Assembly (NCBI GenBank): GCA_903934275.1
Contig: CAIZNF010000513.1
Location: 1-5,561, forward strand
Length of the DNA stretch: 5,561 nucleotides
Source of the DNA: an uncultured Nitrosomonadales bacterium
GTDB lineage: Bacteria; Pseudomonadota; Gammaproteobacteria; Burkholderiales; Gallionellaceae
Direction: 5' to 3'
Every line of letters starts with the position of its first letter. Within the stretch, counting starts at the first letter, position 1. The position numbers and the translations under genes were made by a program. Positions 1 through 5,561 of the stretch are shown piece by piece. The notes below the pieces were generated by a model. It worked only from the letters and a program-made list of their open reading frames with translations, was not told the DNA's origin and ran no database searches.

Positions 1-31
1 CTCTGCCCACCATGTCGGGCAGAGCCCGACC
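1..31. repeat. REP-like palindromic element at window edge
   Basis: A perfect 7-bp inverted repeat is visible: GTCGGGC at 14-20 and GCCCGAC at 24-30, with a 3-base AGA loop. A second inverted repeat overlaps it: CTCTGCCC at 1-8 pairs with GGGCAGAG at 17-24 around an 8-base loop, so only one of the two hairpins can form at a time. GC-rich palindromes of this kind with a short loop resemble intergenic REP-type elements of proteobacteria. The minus-strand copy lies about 185 bases past the stop of the last gene and has no T-run after it, so it does not look like an intrinsic terminator. The element may continue beyond the left edge. The palindromes are certain; their assignment to a dispersed repeat family is inferred. 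Confidence 0.5.
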
Positions 32-214
32 TACATTGACGCGTACTAGTCGAGCTTAGGATTAAAGACTATACCCGACTCACCACTTAACAGCACCTTC
101 TCCAATTTACTTGCATCGTATAAGGTAAGCCCACCGTCTCAACAAGCCGAATGCCCAATACCCAATACCCCAAAACCATCCTCGCTCGGCTATATGGTGG
201 AGTCCCAGCAGATA
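32..214. other. Gene-free stretch downstream of the wbpV-like gene
   Basis: This stretch follows the stop codon of the last minus-strand gene. I find no open frame with a family match, no tRNA-like fold and no hairpin with a T-run. The only structure is the period-7 repeat at 147-171 and a weak promoter-like pair on the minus strand (TTGAGA at 142-137, TACGAT at 120-115, spacer 16). A minus-strand open frame crossing 87-278 runs out of the end of the wbpV-like gene in another frame and looks like no known protein. Confidence 0.5.
147..171. repeat. Short heptamer tandem repeat (CCCAATA)n
   Basis: Two exact adjacent copies of CCCAATA occupy 154-160 and 161-167. They are followed by CCCC (168-171) and preceded by a degenerate copy, CCGAATG (147-153, two mismatches). 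On the minus strand this reads as GGGTATT units with G-runs spaced every seven bases. It lies between the stop of the wbpV-like gene and the palindromic element, outside any confident gene. The repeat is plainly visible but short, so chance or a slippage remnant are both possible. Confidence 0.55.
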
Positions 215-1165
215 TTAGTTGCGGAACCAGTCTGCCGTTGCGCGCAAACCTTGCTTCAAAGTGTAGGGCGGGATCCATCCCAATTCATCGCGTATCTTTT
301 TATCATCGACGCGCAATGAATTTAATAATCTCTCGATTTGGTCTGAACGCCCCGATAAAGAAGCAAACGCGCGCAGCAAAGCGGGGGGCAGATAGAATGA
401 GCGGTTATTTCGTTCTAATGAATGCGCGATCTCTTTGATCAAAACAGCCATCGAGATATCCGTGCCATCACTGACTAGGTAGGTTTGCCCAGCGGCAGCG
501 GGATGCGTCGCGCAAACAATCAAAGCATCTACCAAATTATTCACATATATCAAGCTGCGCACGTTGTTCGCACCCGCCAGCGGCAATGGCACTCCCTTGT
601 CTATCGCGGTCAACAAATTGATAAAATTGCCCCTTACGCCGGGACCATAGACCAACGGAGGACGCACGATAACTACTTCCAGCCCAGTCTCACCGGCTAC
701 TCGGTGCAATGCCTGCTCGGCCTCCCACTTTGAAACCCCATAGGGATCTTGCGGTGCAGACGCATCGGCTTCCGTGAATCTCTTGTCGCCACGAGTTTCT
801 TCACCGTTGACCTTAATGGAGCTGGCATAGACCAAGCGCTTTACACCGTTTGCTGCAGCACATCGCGCGAGATGCTCGGTTCCTGCGGTATTAACGCGCC
901 GAAATTCGGCCAAGGAATCGACAACGGTATCGCTCATCACATGAACACGAGCAGCAAGGTGAATGATGATATCCACTCCCTCCATCGCATCCGTCCATTC
1001 GGTAGCGTCATCCATGCCCTCCACCTTAACAACTTCGCCGTCGCCCCCATCCCAATTCGACGATCCACGAATCACGCCACGGACAGCAAATTTTCGCTCT
1101 AGCAATTCAGCGCATAGAACCCGTCCGATGAACCCGCTCGCCCCAGTCACCAACACCTTCTTCAT
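215..1165 (-). CDS. wbpV: WbpV-type UDP-sugar 4-reductase/epimerase (extended SDR)
   Basis: This is an NAD(P)-dependent sugar-nucleotide enzyme of the GalE-like extended SDR family, 316 residues from the chosen start. The nucleotide-binding motif TGASGFIG is at residues 7-14, LAARVHVM at 70-77, SSIKVNGE at 115-122 and the catalytic YGVSK (Tyr142, Lys146) at 142-146. The substrate-binding half carries RPPLVYGPGV at 168-177. SSIKVNGE and the RPPLVYGPGV...NF block are what I recall of the WbpV/WreQ group, which reduces UDP-4-keto-6-deoxy-GlcNAc to UDP-D-QuiNAc in the cytoplasm; a C-4 epimerase role is the main alternative. I chose ATG 1165 because MKKVLVTG starts right at the first strand of the fold; an in-frame ATG at 1177 would add four residues. 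Neither has a strong ribosome site, although GTGGGTG precedes 1165. The gene starts 41 bp after the 2-epimerase gene and appears intact. Gene symbol is by family resemblance only. Confidence 0.85.
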   Translation of the reverse strand: MKKVLVTGASGFIGRVLCAELLERKFAVRGVIRGSSNWDGGDGEVVKVEGMDDATEWTDAMEGVDIIIHLAARVHVMSDTVVDSLAEFRRVNTAGTEHLARCAAANGVKRLVYASSIKVNGEETRGDKRFTEADASAPQDPYGVSKWEAEQALHRVAGETGLEVVIVRPPLVYGPGVRGNFINLLTAIDKGVPLPLAGANNVRSLIYVNNLVDALIVCATHPAAAGQTYLVSDGTDISMAVLIKEIAHSLERNNRSFYLPPALLRAFASLSGRSDQIERLLNSLRVDDKKIRDELGWIPPYTLKQGLRATADWFRN

Positions 1166-1206
1166 ATTCACCCACATGCCCCACAGGCAAATGACAGCAT
1201 AACCAT

Positions 1207-2337
1207 TCAGGCCGATTTAAACCAGACCGTACGATTCACATAGTCGACATAACTCAATACCACCCTCAGTACCTGCTTGGACACCGAGACAGCCTCGTAA
1301 TCCTCCACTGGTTGCATCACCCGATTCGCCCTGTCATGCTGCGCCACAACCACTTTCACCGCATCGAGCACCCGCTCTTTTTTGAGCCCACTCATGATAA
1401 GCGTACCTACATCCATACCTTCCGGACGCTCATGTGCATTGCGGATGGTGATCGCAGGGAGATTGAGCAGCGAAGCCTCTTCGGTGATTGTCCCACTATC
1501 GGACACAACGCAGAACGCCTCCATTTGCAACTTGATGTAATCACAAAATCCAAATGGTTTGAGAAACTGGATGTTCGGGTTCATCTCGCCTATATTCAGC
1601 GCATCAAGACGTTTCCGGGTGCGAGGATGGGTGGAAACAATGACAGGATAGTTATATGTTTCGGCCAACACGTTCAGCGTCTCGACCATATCCAGCAAGT
1701 TAGTTGGCGTATCGACGTTTTCCTCACGGTGTGCGCTGACAATAAAATATTCATTGGCATCAAGCACCATGCGTTGCAGCACATCCGATCCCTGTATACG
1801 ATGCATGTAGTAATCCAGCACCTCGCGCATATGCGAACCGGTCTTGATGATTGTTTCCGGGCGAATCCCCTCTGCTATCAGGTAACGCCGCGCATGCTCG
1901 GTCAGCACTAGATTAATGTCGCTCAAGTGATCCAGCACCTTACGATTCAGTTCCTCCGGCACGCGCTGATCGAAGCAACGGTTGCCCGCCTCCATATGGA
2001 ACACAGGTATTTTGCGGCGCTTCGCCGCGATGACCGCAAGACAGGAATTGGTGTCACCGTACAGCATAAGTGCATCCGGTTGTTCTTTCGCCATGACCTC
2101 ATCAGATTTTTCGATCACACGAGCGATAGTTTGCGCAGCGTTCTCGCCCACCGCTTCAAGGAAATGATCAGGCTTGCGGATGCTCAGGTCTTCGAAGAAC
2201 AGCTGGTTCAATTCGTAATCGTAGTTTTGCCCGGTGTGAACCAAGATGTGCTGGGTGTGCTGATCGAACTCGGCGATCACCCTGCTCATTTTTATCAATT
2301 CCGGTCGCGTCCCGACGATGGTCATGACTTTAAGCAT
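1207..2337 (-). CDS. wbjD: UDP-HexNAc 2-epimerase, WbjD/FnlC/CapG type (WecB family)
   Basis: This is a non-hydrolysing UDP-N-acetylhexosamine C-2 epimerase, 376 residues, full family length. Automated pipelines would probably call it wecB. GTRPE is at 9-13. Residues equivalent to the WecB catalytic set are present: Asp95 in YGDTN, Glu116 in HMEAGNR, Glu128/129 in VPEELNR and His203 in SAHREEN. SDSGT at 280-284 belongs to the UDP-binding site. HMEAGNRCFDQRVPEE and the RNAHERPEGMDVG block (299-311) are typical of the WbjD/FnlC/CapG branch rather than ManNAc-forming WecB. Those enzymes invert C-2 of UDP-2-acetamido-2,6-dideoxy-L-hexoses, the last step to UDP-L-FucNAc or UDP-L-QuiNAc. I chose ATG 2337 because MLKVMTIVGTRPE matches the family start and AAGGA sits 8 bases upstream; the in-frame ATG at 2361 would add eight unrelated residues. 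The gene overlaps the upstream dehydratase gene by 8 bp, which suggests translational coupling. Confidence 0.93.
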   Translation of the reverse strand: MLKVMTIVGTRPELIKMSRVIAEFDQHTQHILVHTGQNYDYELNQLFFEDLSIRKPDHFLEAVGENAAQTIARVIEKSDEVMAKEQPDALMLYGDTNSCLAVIAAKRRKIPVFHMEAGNRCFDQRVPEELNRKVLDHLSDINLVLTEHARRYLIAEGIRPETIIKTGSHMREVLDYYMHRIQGSDVLQRMVLDANEYFIVSAHREENVDTPTNLLDMVETLNVLAETYNYPVIVSTHPRTRKRLDALNIGEMNPNIQFLKPFGFCDYIKLQMEAFCVVSDSGTITEEASLLNLPAITIRNAHERPEGMDVGTLIMSGLKKERVLDAVKVVVAQHDRANRVMQPVEDYEAVSVSKQVLRVVLSYVDYVNRTVWFKSA

Positions 2338-3340
2338 TGAGCTCTTCCTTGATAGAATCAAGTGTCAGCAACAACGTTTTAACTTGTTCGATTTGCAAGC
2401 GTTCGGTGTTGTGCGAGGTGTAATCTTCCTGGTGCGAGATTTTTTCTTCGCCTTCGCTGAAGTATTGCGCGTAATTGAGATCGCGGTTATCTGCCGGAAT
2501 GCGGTAATAAGCGCCTAGGTCTTGGGCTTTTGCCATTTCCTCGCGTGAGATCAGCGACTCATATAACTTCTCCCCATGACGAGTGCCGATAACGCGGATT
2601 GGATTGTCCTTCCTGAACAGTTCTTTCAACGCTTGCGCCAAGTCGGCAACTGTCGAAGCTGGAGCCTTCTGCACGAAAATATCGCCCTGCTTGCCGTGCT
2701 CAAATGCGTACAATACCAAGTCTACCGAGTCTTCCAGTGACATCAAGAAGCGCGTCATATTCGGGTCGGTGACCGTGAGGGGCTTCCCTTCTTTTAGCTG
2801 TGACAAAAATAATGGGATAACCGAACCACGCGAGGCCATCACGTTGCCATAACGAGTGGCACACAACACTGTTTCGCCTTCACTCTGCATGCGCGCTTTG
2901 GCGACCATAAATTTTTCCATCATCGCCTTGGAGATACCCATTGCATTAATAGGATATACCGCTTTGTCGGTGCTCAGCATCACCACACGCGACACGCCGC
3001 GCGCAATGGCGGCCTCCATCACATTTTCAGAACCCAGCACATTTGTACGTACCGCCTCCATCGGGTAAAACTCGCATGAGGGAACCTGCTTAAGTGCAGC
3101 AGCATGAAATACATAATCCACTCCCTTCATGGCTTGGTGGATGCTGTCGTAATTGCGGACATCACCTATATAGAATTTTAACTTTTCATTATTCAGCGCG
3201 ATGCGCATTTCTTCTTGCTTCTTCTCGTCGCGGCTGAAGATGCGAATCTCACATACGGCGGTTGAGAGAAATCGTTTGAGCACGGTGTTCCCGAAAGAAC
3301 CAGTGCCGCCGGTAACCATCAATGTTTTGCCTTTGAACAT
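2330..3340 (-). CDS. wbjB: UDP-GlcNAc 4,6-dehydratase/5-epimerase, WbjB/FnlA/CapE type
   Basis: This is an extended SDR of 336 residues, close to the usual length of the family. It should convert UDP-GlcNAc to the 4-keto-6-deoxy-L-arabino-hexulose by 4,6-dehydration and C-5 inversion, the first step to N-acetylated 6-deoxy-L-hexosamines. TGGTGSFG is at 10-17, HAAALKQVPSCEFYP at 79-93, and STDKAVYPINAMGISK at 123-138 with Thr124-Asp125-Lys126. The SDR YxxxK position reads Met134...Lys138. Met in place of the catalytic Tyr is, as I recall, a normal feature of CapE/FnlA enzymes and separates them from FlaA1/PseB, which keep Tyr. RHGEKLYESLIS (254-265) and the long C-terminal tail with DNRDLNY also fit. 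The ATG at 3340 gives the expected N-terminus directly before the Rossmann strand; its ribosome site is weak (AGG about 12 bases upstream, within the preceding gene's stop region). It starts 12 bp after the reductase gene. Confidence 0.93.
   Translation of the reverse strand: MFKGKTLMVTGGTGSFGNTVLKRFLSTAVCEIRIFSRDEKKQEEMRIALNNEKLKFYIGDVRNYDSIHQAMKGVDYVFHAAALKQVPSCEFYPMEAVRTNVLGSENVMEAAIARGVSRVVMLSTDKAVYPINAMGISKAMMEKFMVAKARMQSEGETVLCATRYGNVMASRGSVIPLFLSQLKEGKPLTVTDPNMTRFLMSLEDSVDLVLYAFEHGKQGDIFVQKAPASTVADLAQALKELFRKDNPIRVIGTRHGEKLYESLISREEMAKAQDLGAYYRIPADNRDLNYAQYFSEGEEKISHQEDYTSHNTERLQIEQVKTLLLTLDSIKEELNA
2346..2350 (-). promoter_or_regulatory. Ribosome binding site fixing the wbjD start
   Basis: The minus strand reads AAGGAAGAGCTCA just before ATG 2337. 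The AAGGA core ends eight bases before the start codon. It lies inside the last codons of the dehydratase gene and supports ATG 2337 over the in-frame ATG at 2361, which lies upstream of this motif. Confidence 0.65.
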
Positions 3341-3352
3341 AACGTTTCGAGC

Positions 3353-4207
3353 CTATCGGTAGTTGTGCATTAATTCGATCAGCTCCGGCCAACTCGCTGG
3401 AACATAGCCTGTAGCATCGCGGAAACGCTCCGCATTGAGCGAACGGTCGACCACTAATTTGTCACTGGGGGCGATTTCAATTTGCTTCCCATACACTTCA
3501 GCGACCAATTTCAATAAATCGTATTTGGAAATGGGCTGCGCAGCGACGTGATACACGCCATGTAAATCCGTGCGAGGGATTACAATGTCGCGGACAATTT
3601 GCGCCAAGGTAACGGTCGGCAGCCCGGAGAATATTGCCTTTGTAAACCCGTTGCAGCGTTCTTGCTGTGCCAAGAACCAGTCAACCAAGCCATGAGCACT
3701 CTGCAGTTCGTGCCCTATCATGGAGGTGCGCAACGTAATGGTATGAGGGTAGTCCACTTCTCCGAGAAACTTCGATCTGCCATACAGATCCTTGGCATCC
3801 GATGAGTCGGATTCACGGTATTCGCCCCGGTCTCCAGCGAAGACGCAATCTGTACCAATATGCACCAACCGTGCGCCCGACAATTCGCATAATCGTGCCA
3901 ACCGGTGAGGCAAGAGAGAATTGATTGAAATTGCCTGAAATGGATCTTCGGCATCCTCCAATTGCTTGATCAGGCCTATGCAATTGACTACCACATCGGG
4001 TCGGGTTCGGATAAATGCCTGCAACAGAGAGTCTTGATGCTCAACATCCACGCCAGAAAGCAAACGCTCAGCGATTTCGGGGCGAAAGAGCTTCCTTGAG
4101 TTTTCTGTACGTACGGTTCCATACACCTGCCAACCTAATTTTTCACTTAACACCCGGATCATTGCATTTCCGAGCATGCCGCTGACACCCAATATCAATA
4201 TATTCAT
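3353..4207 (-). CDS. RmlD-like UDP-4-keto-6-deoxy-L-HexNAc reductase (WbvR-like, no cupin domain)
   Basis: This is an SDR of 284 residues related to dTDP-4-dehydrorhamnose reductase. The nucleotide-binding motif GVSGMLG is at 7-13, NCIGLIKQ at 75-82, IGTDCVFAG at 117-125, and the catalytic YGRSK at 142-146 (Tyr142, Lys146). From its neighbours it should reduce the C-4 keto group of the dehydratase product. The chain ends at the close of the SDR fold. FnlB/WbjC/CapF proteins are about 370 residues because they add a C-terminal cupin-like domain for C-3 epimerisation, and no such extension follows here. The stop TAG at 3353-3355 is 12 bp before the dehydratase ATG, so there is no room for it. 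This points to direct 4-reduction giving UDP-L-RhaNAc, then UDP-L-QuiNAc, as described for WbvR. The start overlaps the glycosyltransferase stop as ATGA, and GAGAAGG lies 4 bases upstream. Product assignment is inferred; an automated label would probably be dTDP-4-dehydrorhamnose reductase. Confidence 0.87.
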   Translation of the reverse strand: MNILILGVSGMLGNAMIRVLSEKLGWQVYGTVRTENSRKLFRPEIAERLLSGVDVEHQDSLLQAFIRTRPDVVVNCIGLIKQLEDAEDPFQAISINSLLPHRLARLCELSGARLVHIGTDCVFAGDRGEYRESDSSDAKDLYGRSKFLGEVDYPHTITLRTSMIGHELQSAHGLVDWFLAQQERCNGFTKAIFSGLPTVTLAQIVRDIVIPRTDLHGVYHVAAQPISKYDLLKLVAEVYGKQIEIAPSDKLVVDRSLNAERFRDATGYVPASWPELIELMHNYR

Positions 4208-5433
4208 ATTGCCTTCTCTTTAGAATCGCACGCGGATCGCAAATGCCCGATTAACTGGTCGACTAGCATGTCATGCGAAAAGTGCCTCGCATAGTATAAA
4301 CGACCACGACCGCCCATAGCATCACGCTCTAGCGTTGACATGCGGTACAAGTCCAATATGGCATCAGCCAGCGCCCGCCCGTCTTCTGCGGGCACAGCCA
4401 AACCTGCACCGGCCTCAGTTACCAGCTTGGCACCCTCACCATTAAGGCAAGCCAGAATAGGGCGACCTGCAGCCAGATATGCCTGAACTTTACTGGGAAT
4501 AGTGGCTTTGAATATTTCCCGATCCGCCAGTGTCACCAGCAGTGCTGAAGCCTTCTGCATGAAACCTGGCATGGTCTCGATCGGGAAGCTGCCAGGCATG
4601 TGTAAGTTGCTTAATTTTAACCTCAGAGCTTCTTGCTGCATCCATTCCCAGCGGCTTCCCTCACCAAGAACAACAAAATGGATATCCGAGTGCTCTTTTA
4701 ATAACGACGCGGCTTCTATTATTACACCAACCGCCTGTGCAGTGCCGACGTTACCAGCGAACAATATCGAGAATTCTGCATCTAGTCCCGGGGTCGCAGG
4801 AAGTTCGCCATCGGCTTGAACGGCAAAAGAAGCGTCCACCGAGTTCGGGTAATACACAACGGGCGTGCATGGTGCCAATACTTTAACAGGTGCTTCAAAT
4901 GCCTTCGACTGCACAAGAACCAAATCAGCATATCGGTAGATGCAACGAACCACACACTCAAGCAGTTTAAGAGCTGCCTCATTACGCAAATGTCCAGTCG
5001 CAGATAAACTTTCCGGCCAAAGATCCTGCACCCACAAGACCACGGGACACCCCTTTAACAGGCCCATAAAAAGCGCAGGGATTGCTTGGAGAATCGGCGA
5101 TGGTGCAAAGACAAAGATCACATCGAATTTCTTTTTTCGAAGTATCCAAGGTGCGAATAACAGCCCCGAAACCACAAAAGATATGTAATTCAATGACAAA
5201 CGCCACGCCCCCCCTCCTCTCGCAAGTAACGGAATGCGGTTGATGTTAATACCATGATGTATTTCTTGCTGGCATCCCCATGCGCGATACCCTGTGAATA
5301 TCTCTCCGCGTGGGTAGTTCGGTTTACCCGTCAGCACTTCGACCGCGATGCCTTTTTCTGATAGTGTCTTGGCAACATCGCTGATACGAAAATTTTCCGG
5401 CCAAAAATACTGGCTAAAAATAAGAACATTCAT
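4204..5433 (-). CDS. wbuB: WbuB-type GT4 glycosyltransferase
   Basis: This is a 409-residue GT-B fold glycosyltransferase of family GT4. Its N-terminus FSQYFWPENFRISDVAK (6-22) and TGKPNYPRGEIFTGY (35-49) match the WbuB group as I recall it; E. coli WbuB transfers L-FucNAc during O-antigen repeat-unit assembly. VVLWVQDLWPES (131-142), FAGNVGTAQAVG (225-236), LGEGS (256-260) and the donor-site region IPSKVQAYLAAGRPILA (312-328) follow in the usual order. A hydrophobic patch at about 82-97 (NYISFVVSGLLFAPWI) may help it sit at the inner face of the membrane. It lies directly upstream of the L-HexNAc pathway genes and overlaps the reductase start by 4 bp, so the donor is probably their product, L-QuiNAc or L-FucNAc. 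ATG 5433 gives the family N-terminus; no good ribosome site precedes it. The gene appears complete. Family assignment is strong; sugar specificity is inferred. Confidence 0.92.
   Translation of the reverse strand: MNVLIFSQYFWPENFRISDVAKTLSEKGIAVEVLTGKPNYPRGEIFTGYRAWGCQQEIHHGININRIPLLARGGGAWRLSLNYISFVVSGLLFAPWILRKKKFDVIFVFAPSPILQAIPALFMGLLKGCPVVLWVQDLWPESLSATGHLRNEAALKLLECVVRCIYRYADLVLVQSKAFEAPVKVLAPCTPVVYYPNSVDASFAVQADGELPATPGLDAEFSILFAGNVGTAQAVGVIIEAASLLKEHSDIHFVVLGEGSRWEWMQQEALRLKLSNLHMPGSFPIETMPGFMQKASALLVTLADREIFKATIPSKVQAYLAAGRPILACLNGEGAKLVTEAGAGLAVPAEDGRALADAILDLYRMSTLERDAMGGRGRLYYARHFSHDMLVDQLIGHLRSACDSKEKAI
4212..4218 (-). promoter_or_regulatory. Ribosome binding site of the RmlD-like reductase gene
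   Basis: GAGAAGG on the minus strand lies four bases before ATG 4207, inside the last codons of the glycosyltransferase gene. Together with the ATGA stop/start overlap it supports this start and coupled translation of the two genes. Confidence 0.6.
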
Positions 5434-5561
5434 AGAAAAATTAACATTCCATCTTGAAACTCATAACCAATGAACCTGCCGGTAAATCCATAACAAACAT
5501 GGGCTGATTCAGCGGAGGTATATCGGTTAACTGGCATAGCAAGACTAACGGCTATATTCTA
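5434..5561. other. Upstream stretch without a confident gene
   Basis: This stretch precedes the glycosyltransferase. On the minus strand all three frames meet a stop within 17 bases of the right edge (TAG at 5559-5561, 5552-5554 and 5545-5547), so an upstream minus-strand gene would end at or beyond the edge. A 35-codon frame (5430-5537) runs into the glycosyltransferase start and ends with TGA overlapping its ATG; it has no ribosome site and no recognisable family. No clear sigma-70 promoter or terminator is seen. Confidence 0.5.

Noticed and set aside
14..30. The palindrome as a transcription terminator for the gene cluster
   Set aside because: No T-run follows the stem on the minus strand and it lies about 185 bases past the last stop codon; the overlapping second palindrome fits a REP-like repeat better.
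115..142. Promoter-like pair on the minus strand (TTGAGA, 16-base spacer, TACGAT)
   Set aside because: Only 5/6 and 4/6 matches to consensus, with no visible gene downstream in the window; such matches arise often by chance. Transcript 5'-end mapping would decide.
87..278. A 63-codon minus-strand frame crossing the 3' end of the WbpV-like gene
   Set aside because: It starts inside the WbpV-like gene in another frame, runs through the heptamer repeat, and has no ribosome site or family resemblance.
1312..1911. A 199-codon open frame on the plus strand, antisense to the 2-epimerase gene
   Set aside because: It lies wholly inside a strongly supported minus-strand gene with all catalytic motifs, and its translation, rich in His and Arg, resembles no family I know. 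It is a shadow frame.
1927..2340. A 137-codon plus-strand frame antisense to the 5' part of the 2-epimerase gene
   Set aside because: Same reason: it mirrors a real gene and has no recognisable domain.
2330..3340. Dehydratase as an inactive pseudoenzyme because the SDR Tyr is missing
   Set aside because: Met at this position is recalled as normal for the CapE/FnlA branch, and all other motifs and the length are intact.
3353..4207. Reductase as a truncated FnlB that lost its C-terminal domain by mutation
   Set aside because: The protein aligns by motif with full-length RmlD-type reductases, ends naturally, and the next gene begins 12 bp later with no remnant of a cupin domain between them.
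5534..5557. Weak inverted repeat (ATAGC/GCTAT) near the right edge as a terminator of an upstream gene
   Set aside because: The stem is only 5 bp with a 10-base loop and no T-run follows it.

Overview
This window is a fragment of a bacterial surface-polysaccharide (O-antigen or capsule) locus, most likely from a proteobacterium. All five confident genes lie on the minus strand and are read from right to left. Base composition is near balanced. Protein families and gene content resemble beta/gammaproteobacterial O-antigen clusters such as Pseudomonas wbj/wbp, E. coli fnl/wbu and Vibrio O37 wbv. A REP-like palindrome at the left edge fits a proteobacterium. The exact taxon cannot be read from the sequence.

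Layout in transcription order (right to left): 5434-5561 is an upstream stretch with no confident gene. Then come a WbuB-type GT4 glycosyltransferase (4204-5433); an RmlD-like short-chain reductase (3353-4207, ATGA overlap with the glycosyltransferase); a WbjB/FnlA/CapE-type UDP-GlcNAc 4,6-dehydratase/5-epimerase (2330-3340, 12 bp after the reductase); a WbjD/FnlC/CapG-type non-hydrolysing UDP-HexNAc 2-epimerase (1207-2337, 8-bp overlap with the dehydratase); and a WbpV-type sugar-nucleotide reductase/epimerase (215-1165, 41 bp downstream). The remaining 214 bases to the left hold no convincing gene. They contain a short period-7 tandem repeat and a palindromic REP-like element at the edge.

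The reductase, dehydratase and 2-epimerase together form a pathway from UDP-GlcNAc to a UDP-2-acetamido-2,6-dideoxy-L-hexose. The reductase is short (284 residues) and ends without the C-terminal cupin-like domain that FnlB/WbjC/CapF uses for C-3 epimerisation. The likely product is therefore UDP-L-QuiNAc (via UDP-L-RhaNAc, as in the WbvB/WbvR/WbvD route) rather than UDP-L-FucNAc. The glycosyltransferase is the natural candidate to use this sugar. The WbpV-type enzyme probably serves a separate branch that makes UDP-D-QuiNAc (or a C-4 epimer) for the first sugar on undecaprenyl phosphate. Its usual partners (a WbpL-type initiating transferase and a WbpM-type dehydratase) would be expected beyond the left edge.

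All five genes look intact. I see no RNA gene, CRISPR array, insertion sequence or convincing terminator. The families are known; the main point of interest is the sugar chemistry implied by this combination.
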